DNA of 5,074 bases from Alphaproteobacteria bacterium (GTDB lineage: Bacteria > Pseudomonadota > Alphaproteobacteria > ATCC43930 > CGMCC-115725), in assembly GCA_005884825.1 (NCBI GenBank), contig VAZT01000150.1, forward strand, positions 1-5,074, written 5' to 3'. The notes under the pieces are model-generated. The model saw only the letters and a program-made list of their open reading frames with translations, ran no database searches and was not told where the DNA came from. Of the stretch, positions 1 to 5,074 are shown piece by piece (position 1 is the stretch's first letter; the number at the start of each line of letters is the position of its first letter). Both the position numbers and the translations under genes were made by a program.

Positions 1-275
1 TCATCGAGCGACGGGAAGGGAGGGTTCCGTGGCAGACAGCGCTCGAAACCGCGGCCCCACGCAATCCTATTCTCTGGAAAGAGATGATCTGGTATTCGGA
101 AATCCAGCCTCTGTCCCTGCTGCTCGCTCCGCAAGGCCGCGTTCATGCCGTGATCGACGCGCCTACTTCCGAGAGGTGGAAACCGTTCCAGCTCGACGCC
201 CCGGCGAGCCTCCCAAAATCGAGGTTCTGGGACGCCGCCCCCTACGCGGCTGCGGTCGAAAACCCGCAACAGTAG
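1..275 (+). CDS. C-terminal part of an unrecognised protein, cut by the left edge
   Basis: I do not recognise this protein. A frame read from base 3 is open from the window edge to a TAG at 273-275, giving about 90 C-terminal residues; the true start is outside the window. An internal ATG at 84 is available but nothing favours it, since the reading stays coding-like upstream. By hand count about three quarters of codons after 84 end in G or C, like the real genes here. The overlapping frame through the GTG at 29 is near 50% and very arginine-rich, so it looks like a shadow. The visible protein is soluble-looking and rich in Trp and Pro, with a hydrophobic stretch (IQPLSLLLAP) followed by RVHAVIDAP. 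There is no membrane anchor at the end. It converges on the exporter ATPase gene, 47 bp away, so it belongs to a different transcription unit. A role in envelope polysaccharide metabolism is only guilt by association. Confidence 0.55.
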   Translation, partial: IERREGRVPWQTALETAAPRNPILWKEMIWYSEIQPLSLLLAPQGRVHAVIDAPTSERWKPFQLDAPASLPKSRFWDAAPYAAAVENPQQ

Positions 276-280
276 CTCCA

Positions 281-297
281 ACGACATAATAGGTCGT
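281..297. repeat. Short inverted repeat between two convergent genes
   Basis: ACGAC (281-285) and GTCGT (293-297) are perfect complements separated by the 7-base A/T-rich loop ATAATAG. It sits in the 47 bp gap between the left-edge gene stop (275) and the ATPase stop (323), where a bidirectional terminator would be expected. The stem is only 5 bp and no T-run follows on either strand, so a Rho-independent terminator is not well supported. Confidence 0.25.
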
Positions 298-322
298 CGT
301 CATCCCAGACGGCGCACGCCCA

Positions 323-1156
323 CTACCCACTGCGCCATTTCGCGGGCCGTCGGTTCGCGGTCGGTTGAGATAGTGCGGCGCGGGCTTCGGCGTCCAGGCG
401 AAGGCGGATGCCGTCTTCGTCCTCGGTTTCGCTCGCATCGTCATAAAGCTGGATAACCTCTGCCGCTGTGCCGCTCGCGCGTATCCCGCCGCCGTCCACC
501 CAGATGACCCGGTCACACAGTGCCCTAATCTGCTCCATATCATGCGTAACCAATATCAATGTGCCGCGGCGCCGGAACGATTCCATGAAGGCCAGGCTTT
601 TCCGCCTGAAGGCGGCATCGCCGACGGCCAGCGCCTCATCGACGATCAGGATGTCGGCTTCGGCGTGGGCGCAGATCGCGAAGGCCAACCGCGAGCGCAT
701 GCCGGCGGAATAAAGCCGCACCGGCTGATCGAGAAACGGGCCGATCGCGGCAAACCCGGCGATCGATGGTACGCGCCTGAGTATATCCGCCCGGCGCAGT
801 CCGAGGACTGCGCCGCTAATCAGCACGTTTTGGCGGCCCGTCATCTCCCAATCGAAGGCGGCGCCGAGCGCCAGGATCGGGGCGATCCGTCCCGCCACGC
901 TGATTTCCCCGCAGGTGGGCTGCGTAATGCCGCACAGCAGCCGCAGCAGAGTTGTCTTGCCGGCGCCGTTCCGCCCGATGATCCCAACCGACTCGCCGCG
1001 CTGCATCTCTAAATCGATATCGCGCAGCACCCAGTATTCCAAATAAAAGCGACGGAAGCTGCCGAATAACAATTGTTTAACCTGGTCGCTCCGCCGGGCG
1101 TAGAGCTGATAGGCTTTGCCCAGGCCGAGACATCGGATGGCCGGGTCAGATGACAT
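323..1156 (-). CDS. Polysaccharide ABC exporter ATPase, Wzt/KpsT type, without C-terminal glycan-binding domain
   Basis: Cytoplasmic ATPase that would power export of a lipid-linked surface polysaccharide (O-antigen, capsule or teichoic-acid-type exporters) with the permease encoded just upstream. In the 277 residues: Walker A GRNGAGKTT at 61-69, the Wzt-type segment FDWEMTGRQN at 101-110, signature YSAGMRSRL at 149-157, Walker B DILIVDE at 168-174 with catalytic Glu174, D-loop near 178-183, and switch His205. All catalytic motifs look intact. The YSxGM signature is characteristic of this export subfamily and differs from the usual LSGGQ. After the ATPase core there are only about 40 residues, acidic then basic, so the C-terminal carbohydrate-binding domain of long Wzt proteins is missing. 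The ATG at 1156 overlaps the permease stop by 11 bp; an AAGGG at 1168-1172 is a possible ribosome site. Translational coupling is likely. Whether it is wzt or kpsT cannot be decided here. Confidence 0.93.
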   Translation of the reverse strand: MSSDPAIRCLGLGKAYQLYARRSDQVKQLLFGSFRRFYLEYWVLRDIDLEMQRGESVGIIGRNGAGKTTLLRLLCGITQPTCGEISVAGRIAPILALGAAFDWEMTGRQNVLISGAVLGLRRADILRRVPSIAGFAAIGPFLDQPVRLYSAGMRSRLAFAICAHAEADILIVDEALAVGDAAFRRKSLAFMESFRRRGTLILVTHDMEQIRALCDRVIWVDGGGIRASGTAAEVIQLYDDASETEDEDGIRLRLDAEARAALSQPTANRRPAKWRSG

Positions 1157-1997
1157 CGATCAGGATGCCCTTGTAGCGCTCGAATACGGCATACCCGCCA
1201 CGGCAAACCGCGACCGACATAACGAGAAATCCGCAATAAGCAAGGATCGGCGGCGGGTCTCCGTCGAGCACCGCAGCACGCATCATCTCGATTGCCGTGC
1301 CGAGCGGGTTGGCGTAGGCGAGCAAGCGCAAAGGATCGGGAAGGTCCGTCACCCGATAGAACACCGGCGTCGCAAACATCGCCAATGGGATAAAAGTGAT
1401 CATGAGGTAGGACATGTCACGGGTGAAGGCGCCGATCGCCGCCAGGAACCACACCAGGCCAAGCAGGAACATGACCAGCGGCGCCACGATGAACGGCAGC
1501 AGTAGGATAGAGAGCGCCGGGATCCCATTGAGGGCGAGCTCGAAGACAAGGAGCACGAGAAAACTGATGCCGGCGTAGCTCAGCGCCCGTAGCACCGCGG
1601 TCCAAGCGAGCGTCTCGCTCGGGAAGATCGAGGTCTTGAGAAACCATGCGTGCTCGTGCATCAACAACGGGGCGCGGCTGCAAAGTTCGGCGAAGAGGCC
1701 GAATACGATGAGGCCGACGAAGGTCGAGAGTGCGTAACTCGACGTGTCGCCATGCGCCGTGGCCACCGGCAGCTGCATGGCTTTGGTAAGCGTCACCGTA
1801 TAGATTCCCAGCGTAATCAGCGGCCCGGCGACGGCCCACACCCAGCCGAATGCCGACCCGCTGAAGCGGTCCGCGAGTTCCCGCCGCAGCACCGCCAAAA
1901 TCAGTTCGCGGTGGCGCCACCCAACGCTCAGCGGTGCCAGCGCGCCCCCCTCGTGCCACGCGGTTCGTCGCACCGCTTTACGCGAGCGGTCAGACAT
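1146..1997 (-). CDS. Polysaccharide ABC exporter permease, Wzm/KpsM type (ABC-2 family)
   Basis: Inner-membrane half-transporter forming the channel for the glycan moved by the adjacent ATPase. From the ATG at 1997 it is 283 residues, a usual family length. The amphipathic lead-in RELADRFSGSAFGWVWAVAGP (about 39-59) matches the ABC-2 pattern of a charged REL..RF helix, then a small-residue turn and a first membrane helix. Further hydrophobic segments lie near 90-106, 138-158, 165-190, 198-213 and 251-270, making six. NPLGTAIEMMR (230-240) and the ending FERYKGILIDVI are typical of the family. The start is uncertain: an in-frame ATG at 2081 would add 28 residues and has GGGGG very close upstream (2084-2088), while the ATG at 1997 has no clear ribosome site. 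I chose 1997 because the added stretch is charged, Pro/Arg-rich and not needed for the fold. First gene of a two-gene unit with the ATPase. Confidence 0.92.
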   Translation of the reverse strand: MSDRSRKAVRRTAWHEGGALAPLSVGWRHRELILAVLRRELADRFSGSAFGWVWAVAGPLITLGIYTVTLTKAMQLPVATAHGDTSSYALSTFVGLIVFGLFAELCSRAPLLMHEHAWFLKTSIFPSETLAWTAVLRALSYAGISFLVLLVFELALNGIPALSILLLPFIVAPLVMFLLGLVWFLAAIGAFTRDMSYLMITFIPLAMFATPVFYRVTDLPDPLRLLAYANPLGTAIEMMRAAVLDGDPPPILAYCGFLVMSVAVCRGGYAVFERYKGILIDVI

Positions 1998-2231
1998 CTG
2001 ATCGGGCCGGTCCGGGGGGCGTCTCGAGCCCCTCGCCTCATCCCCGCGGTCAATAGGCGTGACGTCCCGCACCACTCGCATTGCCCCCAAAGATTGCGCG
2101 ATCGGCGTCCTTATAGTAAAAAAACCGAAGGGGCGGTGCGCCAATCCTGCGACTTGGCCGCGGAAACGCGGGGCTTTGGGGCCGACTTACCATCTAGTCG
2201 GGTCGACAAAGCATCAACCGGCGGGGCATCT
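1998..2231. other. Divergent intergenic region between exporter permease and LptF-like gene
   Basis: About 234 bp separate the two divergently read genes, less if the permease starts at 2081 or the LptF-like gene starts upstream. It must hold both promoters. The only A/T-rich patch is 2111-2124. A perfect 5 bp stem CCGCG/CGCGG closed by a GAAA tetraloop lies at 2158-2171, in what would be the leader of the rightward gene. No small open frame with a convincing ribosome site was found here. Confidence 0.5.
2111..2124. promoter_or_regulatory. A/T-rich core with -10-like hexamers on both strands
   Basis: The patch TTATAGTAAAAAAA stands out in GC-rich surroundings. On the plus strand TATAGT (2112-2117) matches five of six bases of the -10 consensus; on the minus strand TACTAT (2118 to 2113) matches four. 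It lies between two divergent start regions, as expected for a shared promoter. No good -35 hexamer at 16-18 bp was found on either side, so this is a candidate only. Confidence 0.3.
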
Positions 2232-3353
2232 CTGATCACGATTTATCGCCACATGCTCGGCCGGCTGACCGTCGCCACCGCCGCGATCATGTCGGTGATC
2301 GTCATCCAGCAGATTCTCCATAAATCGCCGCAGCTCTACGATCTGGTGATGAGCGGCGCGCTCTCCCTCGATCGGCTCGGGTTAATCTGGCTTCACATCC
2401 TGCCAGTCATCTTCTACCACGCCACCCCCGAAATCGTCTCGATTGGCGTCGCTTGCCGATACTATCAGTGGATCGAGAATAATGAGGTGTTGAGCTTGCG
2501 GAACGCCGGGCGGAGCAGTTCGCAGATCGCTTGTCCGGGCATCATCGTCGCGGTGCTTGCTGCGTCGTTTTGCGCGCTCAATTCGCTGTGCCTGCTCCCG
2601 TTCAGTTGGCGGAGCCTCGAGGACATTCGCTTCCAGGCGGCGGCAAATGCCGGGATCGAGGTGCTGCAGCCGGGCTATCAGCAGGAGATCATCCCCGGCG
2701 TATCGGTCTCGTTCGACCGACGCAGCCCGGATGGCAACACTCTTGAGAACATCGTCGCGCTGGATGGTCGCAGGGAACGTTTGTTCACCGAGATTTGGGC
2801 GCAGCGTGGACGCTTTCTTGAAAGTGACGGCGTATCTTTGCTTCTGCTCGACAGCGGAGCTTATTTTGTCCGTACCGCGACCGGGATCGAGAAGGTCGAC
2901 TTCGACACATTTTCGCTGCCTGTACGGATCGGCACGCCGGAAGGGACGGAAGAGCGCCCGCGTGGCTTCTACGAAGAACCCGTCACACGGCTGCTCAACC
3001 CGCCGATCGACGTCAGGGACGACACGCTGATTCTGGCGCAATGGCTGGTCGAGGGGCATCGCCGAATCGTCAATCCGCTCCTTTGCGTTGGCAATGTCGT
3101 TCTCGTGCTCGGACTTTTGGTGCCGAGGCGGCGGGGAAGGCGGCAAACGCTGCTATTCATGCTCGCGGTAGCTTCTGCCTTTGCCACGAATACACTGCCC
3201 GATCCGATAATCACCATGGTGATACGCAATATCGAACTTTTGCCACTTCTCTACCTGCTGCCGACGGTGCCCGGGCTCGTCGGCGGATTGCTCTTGGCCC
3301 GGAGTGGTATCCGTCGTCCGATGCTCTCTGGGGGTGGCAGCTCGATCGCGTGA
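2232..3353 (+). CDS. LptF/LptG (YjgP/YjgQ) family permease, single copy
   Basis: Inner-membrane protein of the family that, with LptB and LptC, extracts lipopolysaccharide into the periplasmic Lpt bridge. Numbering from 2232 (373 residues, normal length): an N-terminal elbow ITIYRHMLGRL, membrane helices near 12-29, 50-78 and 99-121, a cytoplasmic coupling segment ENNEVLSLRNAG at 82-93 matching the family's E.EL.ALRAAG pattern, a periplasmic domain of about 150 residues (125-275) with beta-rich character, then HRRIVNPL at 276-283 and three more helices near 280-297, 305-318 and 334-356. The start is unclear. The first ATG, 2253, would cut off the conserved YR elbow and has no ribosome site; CTG at 2232 follows GGGG (2223-2226) at 5 bp; TTG at 2154 is another option. 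It stands alone, not in an lptF-lptG tandem, and is divergent from the exporter. I cannot say whether it is LptF, LptG or a paralogue. Confidence 0.88.
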   Translation: MITIYRHMLGRLTVATAAIMSVIVIQQILHKSPQLYDLVMSGALSLDRLGLIWLHILPVIFYHATPEIVSIGVACRYYQWIENNEVLSLRNAGRSSSQIACPGIIVAVLAASFCALNSLCLLPFSWRSLEDIRFQAAANAGIEVLQPGYQQEIIPGVSVSFDRRSPDGNTLENIVALDGRRERLFTEIWAQRGRFLESDGVSLLLLDSGAYFVRTATGIEKVDFDTFSLPVRIGTPEGTEERPRGFYEEPVTRLLNPPIDVRDDTLILAQWLVEGHRRIVNPLLCVGNVVLVLGLLVPRRRGRRQTLLFMLAVASAFATNTLPDPIITMVIRNIELLPLLYLLPTVPGLVGGLLLARSGIRRPMLSGGGSSIA

Positions 3354-3365
3354 CCGAACACCGTA

Positions 3366-4685
3366 TCAACCGGAGAGGCCAACCCGTTTTGGTGTCCGCA
3401 CAAAGCCCGATCTGCGGCCGCGTATGCCGTTGAGCACGCTGCCGGCCGACAGCGCCGCAGCATAGTGGTGCATCAGAACCGTGTAGAAAGTGAGCCGGCA
3501 CGTGGTCATGAAATCCCGAATCTGGGAATTGGCCCCATACCGCCGCAGGAAATTGCTGCTCAGCAGCGCCATTGCGAGCGCGCCTATCACTCCTTGCAGC
3601 AAGCCGAGCGCTGCGAGCGGGAGGACCAAGGAATAGCTCAAGGTTCCGAGCAGCGCGTCGATCCCGCATAAAATCCCCGTTGCCACTACCAGCAGCCCGA
3701 ACGCGCAACCACCGAGGTGGAGCGCCGCGTCGATTTTCTGCACCCAGGACAGATCGCTGCCCCAGATCGAAGGCAGAAGCTTTCGGGCCGTCTCTGCGTA
3801 ACCTTTGTTCCAGCGGCATTGTTGCTGCCCCCAGCTCGCCAAGCTGATCGGCAACTCGCCCGGCACCGCTACGGAGGTGAGATACAGGGCGCGCCATCCC
3901 CTCGTCTGGGCGCGGTAGCTCAGATCGAGGTCCTCTGTCAGCGTATCACCATGCCATCCACCGGCAGCCTCGATCGCGGCTCGCCGCCAAACGCCGCAGG
4001 TGCCATTGAACGGCAGGATTTGACCCGCCCAACACCGTGTCGGCTGCTCCACTGCGAAATGACTCTCGAGAATGACCTGCTGCGCACGTGTCACCCGGTT
4101 TTCCTTGGCATTCAGAAAGTCGCAGCGGGCTTGTACAAAGGCGAGACGCGGATTGGCGAGCAACGGGCGAAGACACAATCGCAGGAAATCGGCGGACGGA
4201 ACATAATCCGCGTCGAACACGGCGACAAACGGCTGGCTGGAGCAGGCGAGTCCGGCCGACAGCGCCCCGGCTTTGAAACCGGCGCGGTGCGAGCGCTGGA
4301 TCAGGGTGACATCGTGGCCCCGCAGGCGGAACTCGGCAACTGTCGCGCGGGCTATTTCAACACTCGCATCGGTGCTGTCGTCGAGCAGCTGTATTTGCAG
4401 CTGCTCACGCGGCCAATCCAACGATACCGCCGCATCAAGGGCGCGCCGCACGAGGTGACCTTCGTTGAAGGTTGGAATCTGAATGAGAACGGCGGGGAGC
4501 TCATCCTCGGCAGGAAGCGGTTGGGTAAGCGCAAGCCGCTCTCGCTCGAGCCCCGTACGGCGGTAGCAGAGGTGGAGCACCACTGTCTGGGACACGCGGA
4601 ACGCCAACGCCAATTGCATCAAGAGGAACACGACCAGGGCGACGTCGACCGTTCGGCCGATGATGCCGAGGAACGCCCAGGTCAT
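3366..4685 (-). CDS. Membrane-bound family 2 glycosyltransferase, cellulose-synthase-like
   Basis: Inner-membrane enzyme of COG1215 type that transfers sugar from a nucleotide sugar, probably to a growing beta-linked glycan or a lipid. In 439 residues: one N-terminal membrane helix (about 3-29), then the GT-A domain with IPTFNE at 70-75, LDDSTD at 101-106, K138-A-G-A-L, the metal-binding FDADYVP at 157-163, TED at 250-252 (catalytic base) and Q288-x-x-R-W292 in QQCRWNKG. All signatures of a processive-type GT2 are present. Three or more helices follow (near 323-342, 351-376, 394-416), and the protein ends in a basic tail with FVRTPK at 428-433. There is no PilZ domain, and no bcs-like partner is visible, so cellulose synthase proper is unlikely; the CslA-like glucomannan/ceramide-type relatives fit as well. 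Substrate unknown. The ATG at 4685 has no good ribosome site nearby. It converges on the LptF-like gene with 12 bp between stops. Confidence 0.92.
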   Translation of the reverse strand: MTWAFLGIIGRTVDVALVVFLLMQLALAFRVSQTVVLHLCYRRTGLERERLALTQPLPAEDELPAVLIQIPTFNEGHLVRRALDAAVSLDWPREQLQIQLLDDSTDASVEIARATVAEFRLRGHDVTLIQRSHRAGFKAGALSAGLACSSQPFVAVFDADYVPSADFLRLCLRPLLANPRLAFVQARCDFLNAKENRVTRAQQVILESHFAVEQPTRCWAGQILPFNGTCGVWRRAAIEAAGGWHGDTLTEDLDLSYRAQTRGWRALYLTSVAVPGELPISLASWGQQQCRWNKGYAETARKLLPSIWGSDLSWVQKIDAALHLGGCAFGLLVVATGILCGIDALLGTLSYSLVLPLAALGLLQGVIGALAMALLSSNFLRRYGANSQIRDFMTTCRLTFYTVLMHHYAAALSAGSVLNGIRGRRSGFVRTPKRVGLSG

Positions 4686-4725
4686 GATCGAGCCATAGCG
4701 GCACCCCCACAGTCACAACTCTTAA

Positions 4726-4731
4726 ATCATA
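4726..4731 (-). promoter_or_regulatory. Possible -10 element of the glycosyltransferase gene
   Basis: Read on the minus strand this is TATGAT, five of six matches to TATAAT, inside the A/T-rich run 4720-4732. It would start transcription near 4719, about 34 bases before the ATG at 4685. No -35 match occurs at 16-18 bp; that position (around 4749-4754) is all G and C, so activator dependence or a false call are both possible. Confidence 0.3.
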
Positions 4732-4754
4732 ACCTGGGTCGGCGCCGCGCCGCC

Positions 4755-4769
4755 ATTGCTAGGGGCAAT
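4755..4769. repeat. 15 bp inverted repeat upstream of the glycosyltransferase, operator-like
   Basis: ATTGC (4755-4759) and GCAAT (4765-4769) are perfect arms around a 5-base centre TAGGG. It lies about 24 bp upstream of the candidate -10, where a regulator could contact the promoter. A second short palindrome, GGCGC-C-GCGCC, is at 4741-4751. Arms of 5 bp occur by chance often, so function is unproven. Confidence 0.25.
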
Positions 4770-4977
4770 CGCGTCCGATCACTCCTCACACCAGGCTGTC
4801 CACCAATGCAGCTCTAGCGATCACTTCAGCCAGAGCCGAAAGCCCGCGGCGTATCAAACGGCGAGCCCGACATCGCCACCTCCCGATCATCCGACGAGGC
4901 CGACACCGTAAGCGGGCGAATCGCCCTCCATACTGCGGGTGCCTCGAGAAGGACGCCTTGACATCACGCAGACGCGA

Positions 4978-5007
4978 TCGACGGCACCGGGCGAGGCGTG
5001 CTATCGT
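4978..5007 (+). promoter_or_regulatory. Possible rightward promoter with extended -10
   Basis: TCGACG at 4978-4983 (one mismatch to the TTGACG-type -35 often seen in alphaproteobacteria) is followed after 18 bp by TATCGT at 5002-5007, preceded by TG one base upstream (extended -10). Transcription would start near 5014, about 45 bases before the GTG at 5059. The TTGACA at 4958-4963 looks better as a -35 but has no -10 at a proper distance. Confidence 0.35.
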
Positions 5008-5058
5008 CGGCTGCGGTACCTCGCGGATCACCCTCTCCGCAGGTCAGGGAGGAGAACG

Positions 5059-5074
5059 GTGGGATCCTATCTGG
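5059..5074 (+). CDS. First codons of a gene running off the right edge
   Basis: A GTG at 5059-5061 is preceded by AGGGAGGAGA (5046-5055), the strongest Shine-Dalgarno-like sequence in the window, with GGAGG ending six bases before the start codon. A promoter-like pair lies upstream at 4978-5007. Only five complete codons are visible (GTG then GSYL), so no function can be given. It would be divergent from the glycosyltransferase. The frame upstream of the GTG is also open, so an earlier start or no gene at all remains possible. Confidence 0.4.

Larger units (their letters stand above)
4686..5058. other. Non-coding stretch between divergent genes
   Basis: About 370 bp without a convincing gene. 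The only sizeable open frame, on the minus strand across 4786-5031, encodes a very arginine-rich product without recognisable features and looks like a GC-rich shadow. The left end (4686-4770) carries a -10-like hexamer and inverted repeats upstream of the glycosyltransferase. The right end (4978-5058) carries a promoter-like pair and a strong ribosome site facing right. I see nothing specific in 4790-4950. Confidence 0.5.

Noticed and set aside
29..289. Plus-strand frame starting at GTG 29 with a purine-rich GGGAAGGGAGGG upstream
   Set aside because: Product is very rich in Arg and Pro, third-position GC is only about half, and it overlaps a frame with much better codon bias.
1650..2231. Long 5' extension of the LptF-like frame across the permease gene
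   Set aside because: It is antisense to a clear permease gene, has no family similarity, and family homology begins only near 2232; it is open by chance in GC-rich DNA.
2382..3146. Minus-strand frame of 254 codons opposite the LptF-like gene
   Set aside because: Charged, low-complexity antisense product with no membrane or domain pattern; the plus strand has clear LptF/G topology.
3354..3365. Terminator between the convergent LptF-like and glycosyltransferase genes
   Set aside because: The gap is only 12 bp and I found no hairpin with a T-run across it.
3717..4817. Plus-strand frame of 366 codons opposite the glycosyltransferase
   Set aside because: Shadow of the glycosyltransferase: no domain, Arg/Gln/Glu-rich composition, whereas the minus strand shows every GT2 motif.
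4958..4963. Perfect TTGACA -35 hexamer on the plus strand
   Set aside because: No -10-like hexamer at 15-19 bp downstream; the sequence there is GC-rich.
4786..5031. Minus-strand frame of 81 codons
   Set aside because: Very arginine-rich and without a ribosome site or recognisable motif; likely chance.

Overview
The window is GC-rich DNA with coding frames strongly biased to G or C at the third codon position, and its protein families belong to a Gram-negative cell envelope. An alphaproteobacterium is the best guess, but this rests on general character and not on any diagnostic gene. The content is a cell-surface polysaccharide/lipid export neighbourhood. No tRNA, rRNA, CRISPR array, insertion sequence or integrase was seen.

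Layout, left to right. (1) Positions 1-275, plus strand: the C-terminal end of an unrecognised protein entering from the left edge. (2) Positions 323-1156, minus: the ATPase of a Wzm/Wzt (KpsM/KpsT) type polysaccharide exporter. It lies directly downstream of, and overlaps by 11 bp, its ABC-2 permease (1146 to about 1997, minus). (3) Positions about 1998-2231: a divergent intergenic region with one A/T-rich spot at 2111-2124. (4) About 2232-3353, plus: a single LptF/LptG (YjgP/YjgQ) family permease whose start is probably not the first ATG. (5) 3366-4685, minus: a membrane-bound, cellulose-synthase-like family 2 glycosyltransferase, convergent with the LptF-like gene and only 12 bp from it. 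(6) 4686-5058: a non-coding stretch with a promoter-like -10 and inverted repeats for the glycosyltransferase, and a separate promoter-like pair facing right. (7) 5059-5074: the likely first codons of a plus-strand gene that runs off the window.

How the genes may fit together (inference): the glycosyltransferase builds or modifies a glycan, the Wzm/Wzt pair flips an undecaprenyl- or lipid-linked glycan across the inner membrane, and the LptF-like permease could act in later transfer of a lipidated product through an Lpt-type bridge. All three families are known. The unusual points are the lone LptF-like gene beside an exporter instead of in an lptF-lptG pair, the ATPase without a Wzt glycan-binding tail, and the unidentified protein at the left edge. 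I saw no convincing evidence of a wholly undescribed system.
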